The position numbers were made by a program, and so were the translations under genes. From Ariolimax columbianus (lineage: Eukaryota > Mollusca > Gastropoda > Stylommatophora > Arionidae): 64,000 nucleotides of DNA. Below, piece after piece: positions 32,435 to 44,279 of this stretch. The notes below the pieces were generated by a model. That model had not been told where the DNA came from. It saw only the letters and a list, made by a program, of their open reading frames with translations, and did not search any database. The number at the start of each line of letters is the position of its first letter. Position 1 is the stretch's first letter. Location: assembly GCA_036924085.1 (NCBI GenBank), contig JAVGWX010000003.1, positions 132,615,023 through 132,679,022 of the forward strand. The letters are read 5' to 3'.

Positions 32435-33180
32435 GAGGCGTGTTGAAATGAACCGGACCTAACCGCTCCAAGTGAACATACGTGTGATACGGATGATGAC
32501 GTAACTTTTGATGTAAAACGCACATACCAACCGTCAAGTTTGCAAAATTTCATCATTCTCCGACTCATAGTTTCCTCAGCAGACCGTTGAAAACATGGCA
32601 GATGTAAGACGGAATCCGTCCAGAGTTGATCAGCGAGCGGTGATTCGGTTTCTAACAGCTGAAGGATGTCAAACAGTTGACATTCATCGCAGAATGTAGA
32701 CAGTGTATGGTGACAAAAGTGTGGCTAACACAAGCTCCGGCGACGGTCCACCCAAATTGCCGAATCAATTTTGGCGACGGCCTCTTCTGACACAACAATG
32801 TGCGACTGACCTGATCTGAGAAAATCTTTCGTTAACTCACATCCTTCTTTAAACGCCGTTGTACAGTTCTTCACTGTTGTTGTCGACAAACTTTTATTAC
32901 CATACACTGCCTGCAATTTTTCAATAAATCTCAACTGGTCGACATCCTTCAGCTGTTAGAAACCGAATCACCGCTCGCTGATCAACTTTGGGCTGATTCC
33001 GTTTCACACCCACGATGTGTTCAACGGTCTGCTGAGGAAACTGTGAGTCGGAGGATGATGAAATTTTACAAACTTGACTGTTGGTATGTGCTGTTTACAT
33101 CAGAGGTGACGTCATCATGCACATCCTACATATGTTCACTTGGTGCAGTTAGGTCCGGTTTCATTTGAACACGCCTCGTA
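32432..33180. mobile_element. Palindromic mariner-derived element
   Basis: TA duplications at 32432-32433 and 33179-33180 bracket terminal inverted repeats starting CGAGGCGTGTTGAAATGAA on the left and CGAGGCGTGTTCAAATGAA on the right. The inverted similarity continues for about 290 bp per arm. Both arms carry the start of a SETMAR-like mariner transposase reading inward (MADVRRNPSRVDQRAVIRFL and VKRNQPKVDQRAVIRFL, then TAEGC). The right arm extends further (minus strand 32934-32725, TVKNCTTAFKEGCELTKDFL; SEEAVAKIDSAI). No catalytic domain is present. This is a foldback, non-autonomous derivative made of two 5' ends. Confidence 0.85.
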
Positions 33181-33204
33181 TATATGTATGTAAATAAATA
33201 AATA

Positions 33205-33550
33205 AATATATAAATTGGATTTCCCAAGTGGTCCGCCGGGGTCTTTGTGTATGACAAGGACAAGAATAGCACCACTGTCTCACAGAGAGCATGTCATAAG
33301 AGGCGACTAACTGTGTGACATGGCATAACACCGGCCATGGTTAGGTGGTTTATTTAGAGCAGCATATATGGCGCCTAATAGGCTTTGGGTCTTCTTTGCT
33401 CTAGTGTTTGAGTCTATTAAGGAGGACTCTCACATCGGTTAATCACCCTCCGCGGCACTTGTCCCAATGTAGCAGAGTAATAAGCTGCTCGAGCCTAGCC
33501 CGCAAAGCAAAACATTCCTTTCCCGACTACATCCAGCTCATACCAGAGCT
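33205..33550. other. Unclassified interspersed sequence
   Basis: Contains GCATGTCATAAGAGGCGACTAAC, a phrase I associate with interspersed repeats of molluscs from memory (not checked). No reading frame is supported. Confidence 0.3.
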
Positions 33551-33695
33551 GGGACCTGCACAGGGGCATCTGCCACTGTAGAAGTACAGGTCGACTAAGT
33601 GGGACCTGCATCGGGGCATTTGCCACTGTAGAAGTACAGGTCGACTAAGTGGGACCTGCACAGGGGCATCTGCCACTGTAGATGTACAGGTCGAC
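33551..33695. repeat. 50-bp tandem repeat, 3 copies
   Basis: Units begin GGGACCTGCA at 33551, 33601 and 33651 and contain TGTACAGGTCGAC-like ends. Confidence 0.95.
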
Positions 33696-33917
33696 GAAGA
33701 ACCAAGATACATCTCGTATTAAAAAACGAAAACGGCGTCGATTAACAGCGACCCCATTGTTGAATTCGTCGAGTAGATCTATACGGCTGAGGAATAAAGA
33801 TCGCGTGACCTTGTAATGCAGTGAGAATCTAGCTCTTTATTTCACTCATCGGATAGCATAGTCAGAACCTTTGCAGAACATTTCACTCAAAACAGCATAT
33901 ATAAAATTCGATATTTG

Positions 33918-33921
<4 letters not shown>

Positions 33922-33970
<49 letters not shown>

Positions 33971-33979
33971 ATCTCTCTA
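33922..33979. repeat. (CT)n microsatellite
   Basis: CT repeats with two ATCTCTCT interruptions, directly at the 3' end of the minus-strand LINE fragment to the right. Confidence 0.96.
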
Positions 33980-34210
33980 GGTTCTGTCATCCTCAAGATC
34001 TCTTTAATGTCCTATGTCCATCTTCTCCGCTGTTTGCCTCTGCCTCACTTGCCGGGTACCATACCCTCTGGCAGAATCGTTTTTTGAAACCATTGTGATG
34101 TTTGATGTGGCCCAAGTATTCTAGTTTCCTAGACGTAATATTGTTTACTAGCCGAGCTTTTATATATTCAGCTCCTTTAAGGTTGATGTGTTTTTATTTC
34201 TTGCCATCCA
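33980..34210 (-). mobile_element. LINE 3' end, RTE-like C-terminus
   Basis: The minus strand gives ARLVNNITSRKLEYLGHIKH, then HNGFKKRFCQRVWYP and GEDGHRTLKRS. This is the KLxYxGHIxRH…GxxPGxR pattern, frameshifted. It ends in the GA-rich microsatellite. Confidence 0.7.
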
Positions 34211-34433
34211 AAGATATATACAGACAGACAAACTATTCAAAGATAGAGAAGGCAGGATATTGATGTCATTGGATGAACAACAGAAACGATGAGTTGAGTA
34301 TTTCAAATAATGTCTGAAAAGACTTTCATCACAAGAAACACCAAACATTCTACCAGCAGAAGAGAACCAGAACTTGGACTGCAGCCACTGGTAGTCGGTT
34401 ACCACTAAACGACATATTTTGTAAACCTTTATA

Positions 34434-36083
34434 GGTGGGGGCTTCAAATGAATACCTTAAATATGTTTTTTGTTGGTAAATTTATTCTGAAAAAGTGAAA
34501 CACAACTGTATTATTTGTCGACGTAGTCACCATTGTGTTTGATACACGGTCCCCAATGCCTATATAGCCCATGCATTCGTGTAGGAAAGAAAAGACTTTT
34601 GGTTACGTATGTAACCAACCACTCATACACAACCAACCACTCATACACAACCAACCACTCATACACAACCAACCACTCATACACAACCAACCACTCATAC
34701 ACAACCAACCACTCATACACAACCAACCACTCATACACAACCAACCCCTCATACACAACCAACCACTCATACACAACCAACCACTCATACACAACCAACC
34801 ACTCATACACAACCAACCACTCATACACAACCAACCACTCATACACAACCAACCACTCATACACAACCAACCACTCATACACAACCAACCACTCATACAC
34901 AACCAACCACTCATACACAACATGATGAAGCTCTTCATCGGACCTGAGAGTCTTTCCTCCCAATGCTTCTTGTAGTCGTCAAAAACATGGAAATCATTTG
35001 AGATTAGGTCTGGTGAGTACGGATGATGTGACAGACACTGAAAGGAGAGGTCCCTGATGGTTGCAGCAGCTGCACAGGCAGTATGAGGTCGAGCATTGTC
35101 ATATTGTAAAAGGACACCTCTACTCGGACGTCGTTTGGATTTGATTTCGGGTCGAAGATCATTCGTGGAACTATCTGTATACCTGGCACTGGTGACAGTG
35201 TTACCCCTGTGCTTGTAGTGCTCTAAAATAACGCCTCGTTCATCTCCCCCCCCCCCCCAAGCGTGTACAATAAGCTTCACTGTAGAATGTTGCGTGGGAA
35301 ACTTCTTCGGTTTCGGTGACGAGGGATGCTGCTATTCCTTCCACTCTCTATTCGTTCCAGGTGCGTGGTAATGAACCCTCCTTTCATCTTCAGTAACAGT
35401 TCATGCAAGAAAACCATCATTTTCTACTTCACAGTAACAGTTCCTGCAAGAAAACCTTCACTTTCTGCTTCAAAGCCCTGCAAACGTTCCTGGTAGGCAC
35501 CAGCGCGACGTTGTTTCAATTCTGGAGTAAGCTGTCGTGGCACCCTCTTTGCAGACACTTTGTAGCACTGTCCCAAATCATAGATGATGTGGTGTGCTGA
35601 ATCTTGACTGATGGATGTCAAGATGTGCAGCAATTTCATTCACAATCAGTCGGCGATTTTTCTTTACGAGGCTGTCAGGGGATGCAATCAACTCTGAAGT
35701 AGGTATTCAATGGGCCTGACCCGATCGTGAGCAGTCTGTCACAGATCTGACGCCATTTTGGAACTTGCTACTTCATTCATACACTTGCTGTATGCATCAC
35801 CACACTATACATTTATTCGTCGATGAATTGCTATAGGTTTCACCCCTTTGTTGCTAAAAAAACAAAAACGGATAATAGAACGCTGCTCCTTTTCGGTGCC
35901 AGTCGATAGAGGGCCGGTCATCTTTTAACTGCAATCATGACTTTATGTTGTTTGTTTACACCGTAATGACACGCGCAGGACACTCTTGACATCCTTAACA
36001 ACCCTATTAACAAGTTACAATATAAAGGCAAAGTTTTACAAATTTATATTCCACTTTTAAGGTTTTCATTTGAAGCCCTTTCT
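34434..36083 (-). mobile_element. Mariner transposon with terminal repeats, inactive
   Basis: TA duplications (34432-34433, 36084-36085) flank inverted ends that share GGGCTTCAAATGAA and ACCTTAAA. The transposase reads on the minus strand from ATG at 35921 (TEKEQRSIIRFLF), through LLHILTSISQDSAHHIIYDL and RVPRQLTPELKQRR, to DNARPHTACAAAATI and PYSPDLISNDFHVFDDYKKH. It ends HGLYRHWGPCIKHNGDYVDK. The second and third acidic residues of the mariner D,D34D site are visible; the first lies in a degraded TEDE. Several frame breaks, a C-homopolymer at 35249-35259, and an expansion of the sequence encoding VYEWLV make it non-functional. Confidence 0.92.
34611..34922. repeat. 18-bp minisatellite, 17 copies, inside mariner transposase
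   Basis: The unit ACCAACCACTCATACACA is repeated with a single variant. On the minus strand it encodes VYEWLV in frame, at the site where mariner transposases have one V-H/Y-E-W-L. Because the unit lacks stops in several frames, plus-strand open frames also appear and are spurious. Confidence 0.97.
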
Positions 36084-36085
36084 TA

Positions 36086-37300
36086 AGTAATAATAGCTAT
36101 TAACTTTGTTTGTAACTACTACTTTGAATAGATGTACAATTATTGGCGAAACCAGAAATACTGCGGTATCTGTTCCTGCATTATAGACAGGCCAGGCTCA
36201 GTGCACAATAGCTCTCATGTTTAATCGGTTGCCATGACAACAAAAGGTACGTTACTCATACTGAACTACTGGTGTCATTGTCACCACTAGACTCACGTGA
36301 AAGAGCCCTGGCCTATTGCTTTGTTGTTCATAAATGTAGTTATTTGTTCAGAACGTGTATTCGCGAATTAAAACCTGGTGTGGTTAGCTCTCCGAGCTTA
36401 CCAAAGAATATTAAATGGAAATACCGTGGTCGCTCGGGGCCTAAATTGGATATTGAACAAAAACAATCTGTATGTAAGAGTCGAAGTGCATTTATACGAA
36501 AATTGTTTTCTTCTATATATGCTAGTATTTGCCGGTTGTATGGCTGCGACTAGAAGAACGCTCTCTTCTGTTTTGTATGTAGTCAACGTTCAGTCAGTCA
36601 GGTTGAAGGTGATGATAGTTGGACAAAGGATGGGGTGTGTGACATAATACTTCTTCAGCAAAAATAAAAAAAAGGATGAACAAATCAACAAAACATAGAC
36701 ACAATGTCGTCAGTTTTCAACTTCTCAGAAAATGTAACATCGCCAAAAGTCTGAGCAGTGCTATCACAGAGTCTATTCCTGGCTCTATGATTTAGTGACA
36801 GAAAAAAAGGTTTATGATATAATCTGTCAAAATAATTGATGTATTGAAATTATGTGGAGCAAGCAACCTGCCTCTTCGACGTCAGACGCCTCGAATTGCC
36901 TTCTGACAATGATAGTATTTCGATACGAGTTTAAAGGAACAATTTGGTAGCGATGGTGGGGATGTTTAAATGTAGAAATCCATAATGCACAAGGTTTATC
37001 AGAATGCATTTTGAAAGAATGTTATCCACTGAGAAGGACAAGGTGAAATAAATTCCAGATTTCAACAAAAAAGTGATTGAAAAGTGACAAGCATCGAAGA
37101 ATGGAGTTCCATTATAAGTACAAATGAGTATAAAGGTGGGTAACATACTTTGATATTAGAACAAAAACATTTAATGCTTTTAGTTTGTTTTCATTTCTAT
37201 GATAATTCGTGTTGATATATCCGGGGATGAAGCCCTGTCGCGTTGTGGTTTCGTGCTAAGAATGTCATCTGTTACTGTCCAAGAAGGGCGACCTGGCAGA
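36086..37300. other. No feature recognised
   Basis: The open frames 36272-36553, 36378-36647 and the minus-strand frames near 36827-37146 show no motif, splice context or repeat signature I can name. Confidence 0.5.
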
Positions 37301-37309
37301 CCCAAGTCG

Positions 37310-38550
37310 TTATTAGGGTATTCAAAAACTTCGAAAGGCACAACAGGATTTCGCAATGGATGTTAATACACAGATCATAAAGCTACTTCAGATCATAGTA
37401 GAACAAACTATTGACAGGAAAACATCCCTATACGCAAATGTTATTCGCTATGAAAAGACATTTGATAGTGTGGATCGAAGTACTTCATGGAAACTGTTGA
37501 GACGATATAGGATACTAGAGTACATAACACTCATTCAAAATATTTACGAAGAACCACACAGTAGAGTGGTCCGCGAAAGAGCACTGACAGCTTCGAGTTG
37601 CAAACAAGGGTGAGACAAGGATGACCTCTCTCGTGTTTCCTGTTCTTTGTGGGTTTATTGGATGACGAAGACATCAGTCCAGAGGGTAAATACATTTATT
37701 CAGTGGCCACTATTGTCATAGCTGCTTTAAAGTGTCTGTGAAATGCTTCAATATTGATGTCACCTCCCGTGAGAGGCTTGCACAAGACCGTAATACTTGC
37801 GAACTAGTATCATCACAGGTGCACAGATGGCAGAGAGTGAAGCCATCGTGGAAGTTCAGCGAAAGCGTGCTGACCGAAATAAAAATACTCACAACAAATC
37901 CACTGTCGGCTTCTCGCATGTGTGCACTGACTGAGAGCCGTTGGAAAAAAGTAGATGCCAATACCTATTTGGACAGCTCAACTGACACATCAGAGGCACA
38001 GGTGCAGATGTAAATACCAGCATTGGGATGACACAAGTGACATTCCTAACACTAAGTAACATTTGGAGATCCAGTGAAATGAAGATTCAAACCGAAGTTA
38101 GAATATTCAACGCCAGGGTCAAGTCGATGCTGATGAATGGAGCCGACACATTGAGATCGACCATACAACAAGAACTCCAGTACTTCCTTAACAGGTGCCT
38201 ACGAAGGATAATGGCATACAATGGTAGGGCACGGTGGGGAATGAAGCCCTATGGGAGAAAAGCCAAGAACAGCCACTCGAACAACAAAGTAAGCGAAGAA
38301 AAAGGAGCTGGAAAGGACACGTGCTATAGAAGGCACGGCCCAACATAGTCAAATAGGCTCTTACATGCAATCCTTAATTGAAGAGAAAGAAAGGTAGACA
38401 AAAAAAAATATAAGGAGAAGAGAATGTGAGAAAAACTAAGAATAATTACACTCGGAGAAATACAGAAAGAGCAGACCAGAACCGTGTGTGATGGAAAGAT
38501 GTTGTCAATGGTCTATCCAGCGAGAGGAACGATGGACTGATTGATCCATG
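37310..38550 (+). mobile_element. RTE-like LINE, RT to C-terminus, decayed
   Basis: LLQIIVEQTIDRKTSLYANV, then YEKTFDSVDRSTSWKLLRRY and TLIQNIYEEPHSRVV are RT motifs 2 to A (motif A Y-E-K-A-F-D-S-V with Asp kept). The later RVRQG, thumb and C-terminal parts survive only as pieces, ending NRVWKDVVNGLSSERND with a stop. It abuts an opposite LINE at about 38555. Confidence 0.8.
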
Positions 38551-38554
38551 GTAC

Positions 38555-39420
38555 TTGGAGTATTTTTCTGTAAGAATTCAATTTTATTCCTTAGTGTTTG
38601 TGGGGTTGCCCGTGTCTCGCATCAGTACGTTGTCCCTTGGAAGATGCACATCGTCAGGATCTTTATGTTTAACGTTTTGTTAGTGGTCTGTCATAAGTTT
38701 TTAATGTTAGTTAACCTCTGCATTGTCCTGACCACTTTCCTTTGTATTTATTTTTGGCAATTTCCATTTTTGCTTATAATCGAACCGAATCGTAAAAAAC
38801 TTGTCAGACTCGCAACTTCTTGATTATTTACGTCTGGTGTTTGCCTTATCGGTACTCATTATCTTGATATGGTTGATGTTTATGTACAGATTTTGTTCCT
38901 TGCCGTGTTGTTTACAGACATGATCGTCCGTTCCAGCACAGCAGCGTACCTGGAAAGGACAACTGTATCATATGTATATCTTAATACTGAAAATGTCATT
39001 CTTGCCGATTCTGGACGGGTCGAACTTGTCATACTCTTTGTCTTTTTCTAACGTCTCTAATTCTGTTTTCCGCTTAAATGTTTGAAAAATAAAGGAAGTG
39101 TATGCATACTTCTCTAATTTCTTTTTTGCACATGAAACCAACCCTATCTCAGTCCAGCAATTACGACCGTTGCCTGTTGTTCTTGATACGGAGTGTTTAG
39201 TCAGCGGAATCAGGTACACCATTCTTCATTGTATTTCGTGTTGCACATAGTTAACAACTTTAGTAAAATCTATGAAACTGAAACAAGTGTGTATGTCGAC
39301 ATTTTACCCTGTGCCCTTTTCGATACTACAGCGAATGTAAAGATGCGATCACTCGAGCCTCTGCCATGTCTAAATTCTTCCATTATTCCAATCCTGATAT
39401 AAAATAAAATAGACACGCCT
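38555..39420 (-). mobile_element. LINE RT fragment, decayed
   Basis: The minus-strand pieces give FSFIDFTKVVNYVQHEI (motif A), YTYDTVVLSRYAAVLERTIM (motif C, Y-A-D-D changed), FLRFGSIISKNGNCQK (the F-K-Y-L-G-S-I strand) and CETRATPQTLRNKIEF. They are in family order despite many stops. The plus-strand frames at 38548-38823 and 38869-39051 are their antisense. Confidence 0.7.
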
Positions 39421-41440
39421 AAGTTAATCCAATAATTGATAACTATAGGGCAGTTAGGTCACTGTTATTAAGGTCAGGCAGACTTTAGTGTTTTCTGTTG
39501 CAGAACTGACAGTACTCTCAATTTTCTTGATATGTTTGTTTCTGTTTTCTTGAAATATGTTCAATTTATGAAACTTCTCTGTTAAGTTTTAAATTATTTG
39601 CTGTAAAAGAACTACATTCTGTTACGTCTGTTCTAGTTTCATCAAGAGTATATTTACATTCATGTTCTTCCAAAGCGTTTTGTGTACAGAGATATTTCAG
39701 AAGAACTCTTCTTACTATTTTAAGCGTATTCTTTCCAATTAACGATATCTCCTTAATTTGATTTCAATATTTATTTAGTTGCGTGTTCTCTTTGTCGAGT
39801 GTTAAATTAAACAATTGGCGAGTATATTTGTTGTTTTTGTTCTGAACTACCAGTTCGGTAATTCTCAGGTAATGGCCACATGTCTTTGCTGAGTGTGCAC
39901 AAAGTGTACATTATTTTTTTATTTCCTCATTTCAAATCTTTCTGTCTTCTTGTATCCATCACTTGTTTTGATTTTATTGATTTCCTGTTCACGTTGTATG
40001 TTGGAGCAGCTGAAAATATATTTAATCTAGTGACGTTTTTCAACTTCATTTTATGTACACATATACCTTGCAGCAGTTAAATTACCCCCAGCCCCGACAC
40101 TCCCTAAGTTGGCGCCCCTTTGAAACCTTGTCCCAGGCCTCGGGACACGCCTCGAGTTGACCTCAACTGGTAAACATTCATGACCTTACAACAGCCAATC
40201 GCGAGAACTTTGATGCGGGAGTACAAGTACAAACTAAAACTAAAACATCATTCATACATGGACATTATTGCATCAAAAATAACATAAAAAGTTCAGTTAA
40301 CTCAACAGTTGAAACTGTTTTCAGAATATTTATTTTTGATTTGCTATTTCAATTTATTGGAAACAATTTTCAGTCTTTTTACAGAAGATACAATAGTGTG
40401 ACTGTAAGGCTGAAGTCGTTTATCATGCCTGCCTCCGTTATGGCGGACATTGATCGTTATCTGTTGAACCTAGAAACATGGACGGATTTGTACACATCGC
40501 AACCAAGAAAATACACAAAAAATGACATATGATGCACTTCAGCTGTTGTTTCCATTTGGTTTATAACTGAAGTAGTGATATTCATATCCATAATATTTCA
40601 AGTGATTCTTACAAGTTATGTCTGTGAACAATCAATCCCAGTAAATCGTGTGTTTCTGAGCCTCACAGTGAGATGACCTGGTCTATGTGTCAAGTCAACA
40701 CCTTCATACAGGTAAATCACAGGTTAAAAACAGAATGTGTAGTTTTCTTCAGGAGCTCTAACTTTGTTAGTGAAATGACTGAAGACAGTTAATTTCCCAC
40801 TAATTTTAGAAGTTACCGACCACGAAAGGCCTGAAGTAACCTATTTCTATATAATGTTGTGATTGTTGTTGCGCACGTTCGTTAGGGTTATCTCTACTAC
40901 TTCTAATCTGTAGACCTGAGAGCGAGTGAGCAGGAGATGGGGAACATTCAAGCATTTTCATCTTAATTTCTGTGCACATATTAGTTCATGGTATATATTT
41001 TGTGTTGCTACTGTAGCACAATATTTAAAAACGAAAGTGTTGAATTAACATCATAATAATCATCAAGTGCCTTACCGATCACTAATTTTTCACTTCCATG
41101 TTATGACTTGTAAAGCAGTCAATTATGTATTTAGATTCTCTCCGTCCATCATATTTACGTTTTCCTAACGTGTTATATCTATTGTCTTAAGACGTGTGCT
41201 CATTTGAATTATTAACAAAAACAAATTTGTATTTGCTTACTTTTCACCATATATATTGTTCATATTTTATATCAAAATTGGCTATGGAATTTTAGACAAT
41301 GATTCGCAAACTTTTGTAAATCTAAAGGCTTCCAGTGACTTCCTTGTTTATTAGTTGTCCTATAATAATTTGATTATATATATTCTGTAAAGTATGAGCC
41401 ACATACGGTTCTTGAAAATTACATTTTCAATCAATCTTCA
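39421..41440. other. AT-rich stretch without a supported gene
   Basis: Only short frames. A CCAATCGCGAG motif at 40195 and an ATGGCGGAC start-like sequence at 40440 are suggestive, but the frame closes after 30 codons without a credible splice donor. Confidence 0.5.
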
Positions 41441-41444
41441 CAAT

Positions 41445-41590
41445 GCCAAAGCAGTTGGAGAACATGTCCTCGATCCTCACACCTGTCTATCCAACTATAA
41501 ATGGATACCTGACTTACATTTGAAGAAATCAAGGTCTGAAGAAAAGAACTGGCTACCTCAGCTAAAAAGTAATCCAGGGAAAGTCCTCAA
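41445..41590 (+). repeat. Possible SINE remnant
   Basis: CTATAAATGGATACCTGACT followed by AAAAGAACTGGCTACCTCAG resembles the body of the SINEs at 11025 and 43600. The head is too diverged to judge. Confidence 0.35.
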
Positions 41591-42699
41591 CCTTCCATCC
41601 GAAACCTTCTTCTTGTATATTTTCTCTCTCTTCTGAAAAATCGTTGATTTTGTGCTATTTCATTATTCATTTAGATTATTTGCAGCTTTATGTTGCATAT
41701 TTTTTTCTATTTTTATTTACATATTTCTATGTATTTTACTGTTTGAATAAATGATAGTTGTTAAGTCAAGGTCAGGGTGGGGACTTGTCATGTTGGGATG
41801 CTGCTTTATGTTAGTTGTTAACCTAATAAGGCTGCTTTTCATAAAACTTCAGTTAGGTGCTTTTCAAAATGTACATTATTTTGTAAATATCTAAACTCAT
41901 GTGGTAGTGGCGTCAGTCAGGGGGGAGGGTAAATTAAGGTAAATTCTAGAGTTGCATTAGAGCTAAATTAGGAGCATAGAAGGTGTCAAAATAACGCTTG
42001 TGACTTGCTAAAGTTTTATTTGTGGCTGTCAGTTAGCGAGGATATTTAATTGAATCTTCTTTTACTCTTTGAAATGAAAAAATATGTTCATTTTAAGATT
42101 AAAATAAAATTAATAAAAGGAGAACAAAAACAATTTAAAAAAATTCATTTATTCTGCAAAATGTACATTAATTCAAAAGGCTGCACTTAATGCTTACAAG
42201 GTTGCATGCAGGTTCAAGACAACAGGTTCCCTCCCACCCTTGGTCTAGATAGTGGCTCTCTTTAGTGATGTTTTAATTCGTCCAGACTTTGGTAAAGACT
42301 GACATGCCAAAATATAAGGATTGTCTGTTACTGTACCTCTTTGAAGCTGCACTCTGCATATTTATTTGTTTTCACATATAATTATTCCATGTATGCTAAT
42401 GTGTTCCAAAAAAGTTTTTTTATTTATTTGGAATAGTTTTTTTTTGCTTGAGCTGTTCTACTTAATTACTTTGAGCTACAATTAATTGTATTCTTTTGCC
42501 AAGCTGTCTCGTCTATATGCTTTATGATGGTTTCATTTAGTTCAGCTATATATAAATACAGAATAAATACAGTAAATTTTAAATGATACTTTTTCTCCAT
42601 TCTTGCTGTAGGGACTGGTTTTCATTGTTACTTTCTGTCTCCACATTGCCACTCATTTCCTGTATCTATATTATTCATATTGCAGGTTGTTTATTATTG
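41591..42699. other. AT-rich stretch without recognised features
   Basis: No coding motif, tandem array or RNA gene seen. Confidence 0.6.
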
Positions 42700-43310
42700 T
42701 TGTTGGTATTAGATATGTCTGTCAAGGTGTATGCTCTTTTGAGGAATTTATAGGTGGTTTGTAGTTTATGAGTTGAGCCATATAAAGGGTAAAGTATTTG
42801 TGATTGTTTGGAAGCTCAGTTAAAACCATTTTCTCTTTCTTCTGAGAAAGAGAGCAGTATGCATTGTAAGTCTCATATGAATAGATGCAGTTGTGAATGT
42901 TTGGTTTGTGCGCAATGTCTAACCAGTTTAAGTATTTATTAAATTGAGTGTGTTCAGTCCTAAGTTGGGAGAACATGCTTTGTTTTTCGCATTGTAGTAA
43001 TTGTTGATGTTGTCATTTCTGCTTGGATGTATCATTTCTTTATACATGGCTACCAAATAGATTTGTCCATGGGTTAGGCTATTATTATATGAAGTTGTTT
43101 TGAAGTATTTGTTTTTCTGTCTGCATGTTGGCTGGTGTGGGTATATTTAAACCATGCTTGTTTACTCCTAGTTTTGCTAGTCTTGTCTGCTTACTCATCA
43201 ATTGATCTGTCGCTGTGTCCTGGAATCCACTCATAATTAGATGTTTTGTGGTGTTCATATCCATACAGTTATTACAGTAAGCTTTATAACTACTGTTCTG
43301 CCAGTTTTTA
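42700..43310 (-). mobile_element. LINE remnant, post-RNase H region
   Basis: The minus-strand frame QLRTEHTQFNKYLNWLDIAH then KPNIHNC and KEKMVLTELPNN fits the R-L-R-T-G-H-x-x-L-N-x-Y-L…SPNCxxC pattern after RNase H, with the His and Cys positions partly lost. Upstream pieces are less certain. Confidence 0.5.
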
Positions 43311-43319
43311 TGTATGTTT

Positions 43320-43552
43320 CCTACATGTATGTTTGTAGTGTTGGCCTGGAATAAATGAAAATTGTATGTTTCCAGTGTTTGTAATGTTGGCCTGGAATCA
43401 ATGAAGATAGGATGTTTCTAGTGTTTGTAGTGTTGGCCTGGAATCAATGAAGATAGGATGTTTCCAGTGTTTGTAGTGTTGGCCTGGAATCAATGAAGAT
43501 GGGATGTTTCCAGTGTTTGTAGTGTTGACCTAGAATCAATAAACTTAAGATG
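43320..43552. repeat. 46-bp minisatellite, about 5 copies
   Basis: Units contain TGTTTGTAGTGTTGGCCTGG and AATCAATGAAGATAGGATGT. The outer units are more diverged. Confidence 0.92.
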
Positions 43553-43599
43553 TTTATACTCCTCTCTTTTTGGTACTTGTTAATGGAATATTATATTTT

Positions 43600-43812
43600 A
43601 GCAGTTTGAGTGACAAAGTGGTTAAAACACTTGCTTCTCATGGCAAGGTACTAGATTCGCCTCTTAGTTTTGAAATGGTCTAGTCTACACAGCTGTAAAT
43701 GGGTACCTGACAGACAGTTAGGGAATGCAATTCAGTACAAAAAGGAACTTGGTAACCCCATCTCAGGAAAAACTGAGACCTTGTGTAATAAAGTAGTTAA
43801 CAATGTATCCTT
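43600..43812 (+). repeat. tRNA-derived SINE
   Basis: A tRNA-like head GTGACAAAGTGGTTAAAACA (A box), with AGGTACTAGATTCGCCTC in the B-box position, precedes the body CAGCTGTAAATGGGTACCTG and GGTAACCCCATCTC. It shares the body with 11025-11290. Confidence 0.7.
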
Positions 43813-44047
43813 GGTGGAAGTTTCTGTCTAGAGGACTACATTCCCCTTTAATGAGAATGGATTCTAAGTTAGAATACAATGTTATCTACATTTTTAAGTT
43901 GGCAATATCCTGTTCATGTAGCTACTGTTTATTGCTAATATGTATTATTATTAATGTCTTGTTATAATATCATCGTCATCAAATGTCATACTCTTTAGCT
44001 TAGCTAGTTATGTCTGTACAGAGTTCTTTTTTTTCCTGTGCTGTTTA

Positions 44048-44278
44048 TCAATTCCTTGAGTGATTATGCACCAAAAGATGAAAGAGGTGAAGAAGTATTC
44101 TACCATTCATTCCTTTCCATTTCATGATTTCAAACTGTTCAGAGCTGTCTAGTTCTCTTTCTTTATCTCTTGTCCAGTAATTTTTTGCAGGTTTTCGCAA
44201 TGTTTTATATTTCTCTTCTAAAATAATGGCTTCTATCTCTTTTTTGTTATTGTTGAGTAAATACCTCTTCCAGAACAT
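44048..44278 (-). other. Charged open frame of unknown origin
   Basis: The 76-codon frame has the composition of a LINE linker (YWTRDKERELDSSEQFEIMK), but no diagnostic motif was found. It could be part of the decayed LINE at 42700. Not supported as a host gene. Confidence 0.25.
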
Positions 44279-44279
44279 T

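Noticed and set aside
34533..34975. Plus-strand frames encoding NHSYTT and IHNQPL repeats
   Set aside because: Antisense of the VYEWLV expansion in the mariner transposase.
40436..40532. ATGGCGGAC start with a 30-codon frame as first exon of a host gene
   Set aside because: Good start context, but the frame closes with no convincing donor, no downstream exon and no family match.
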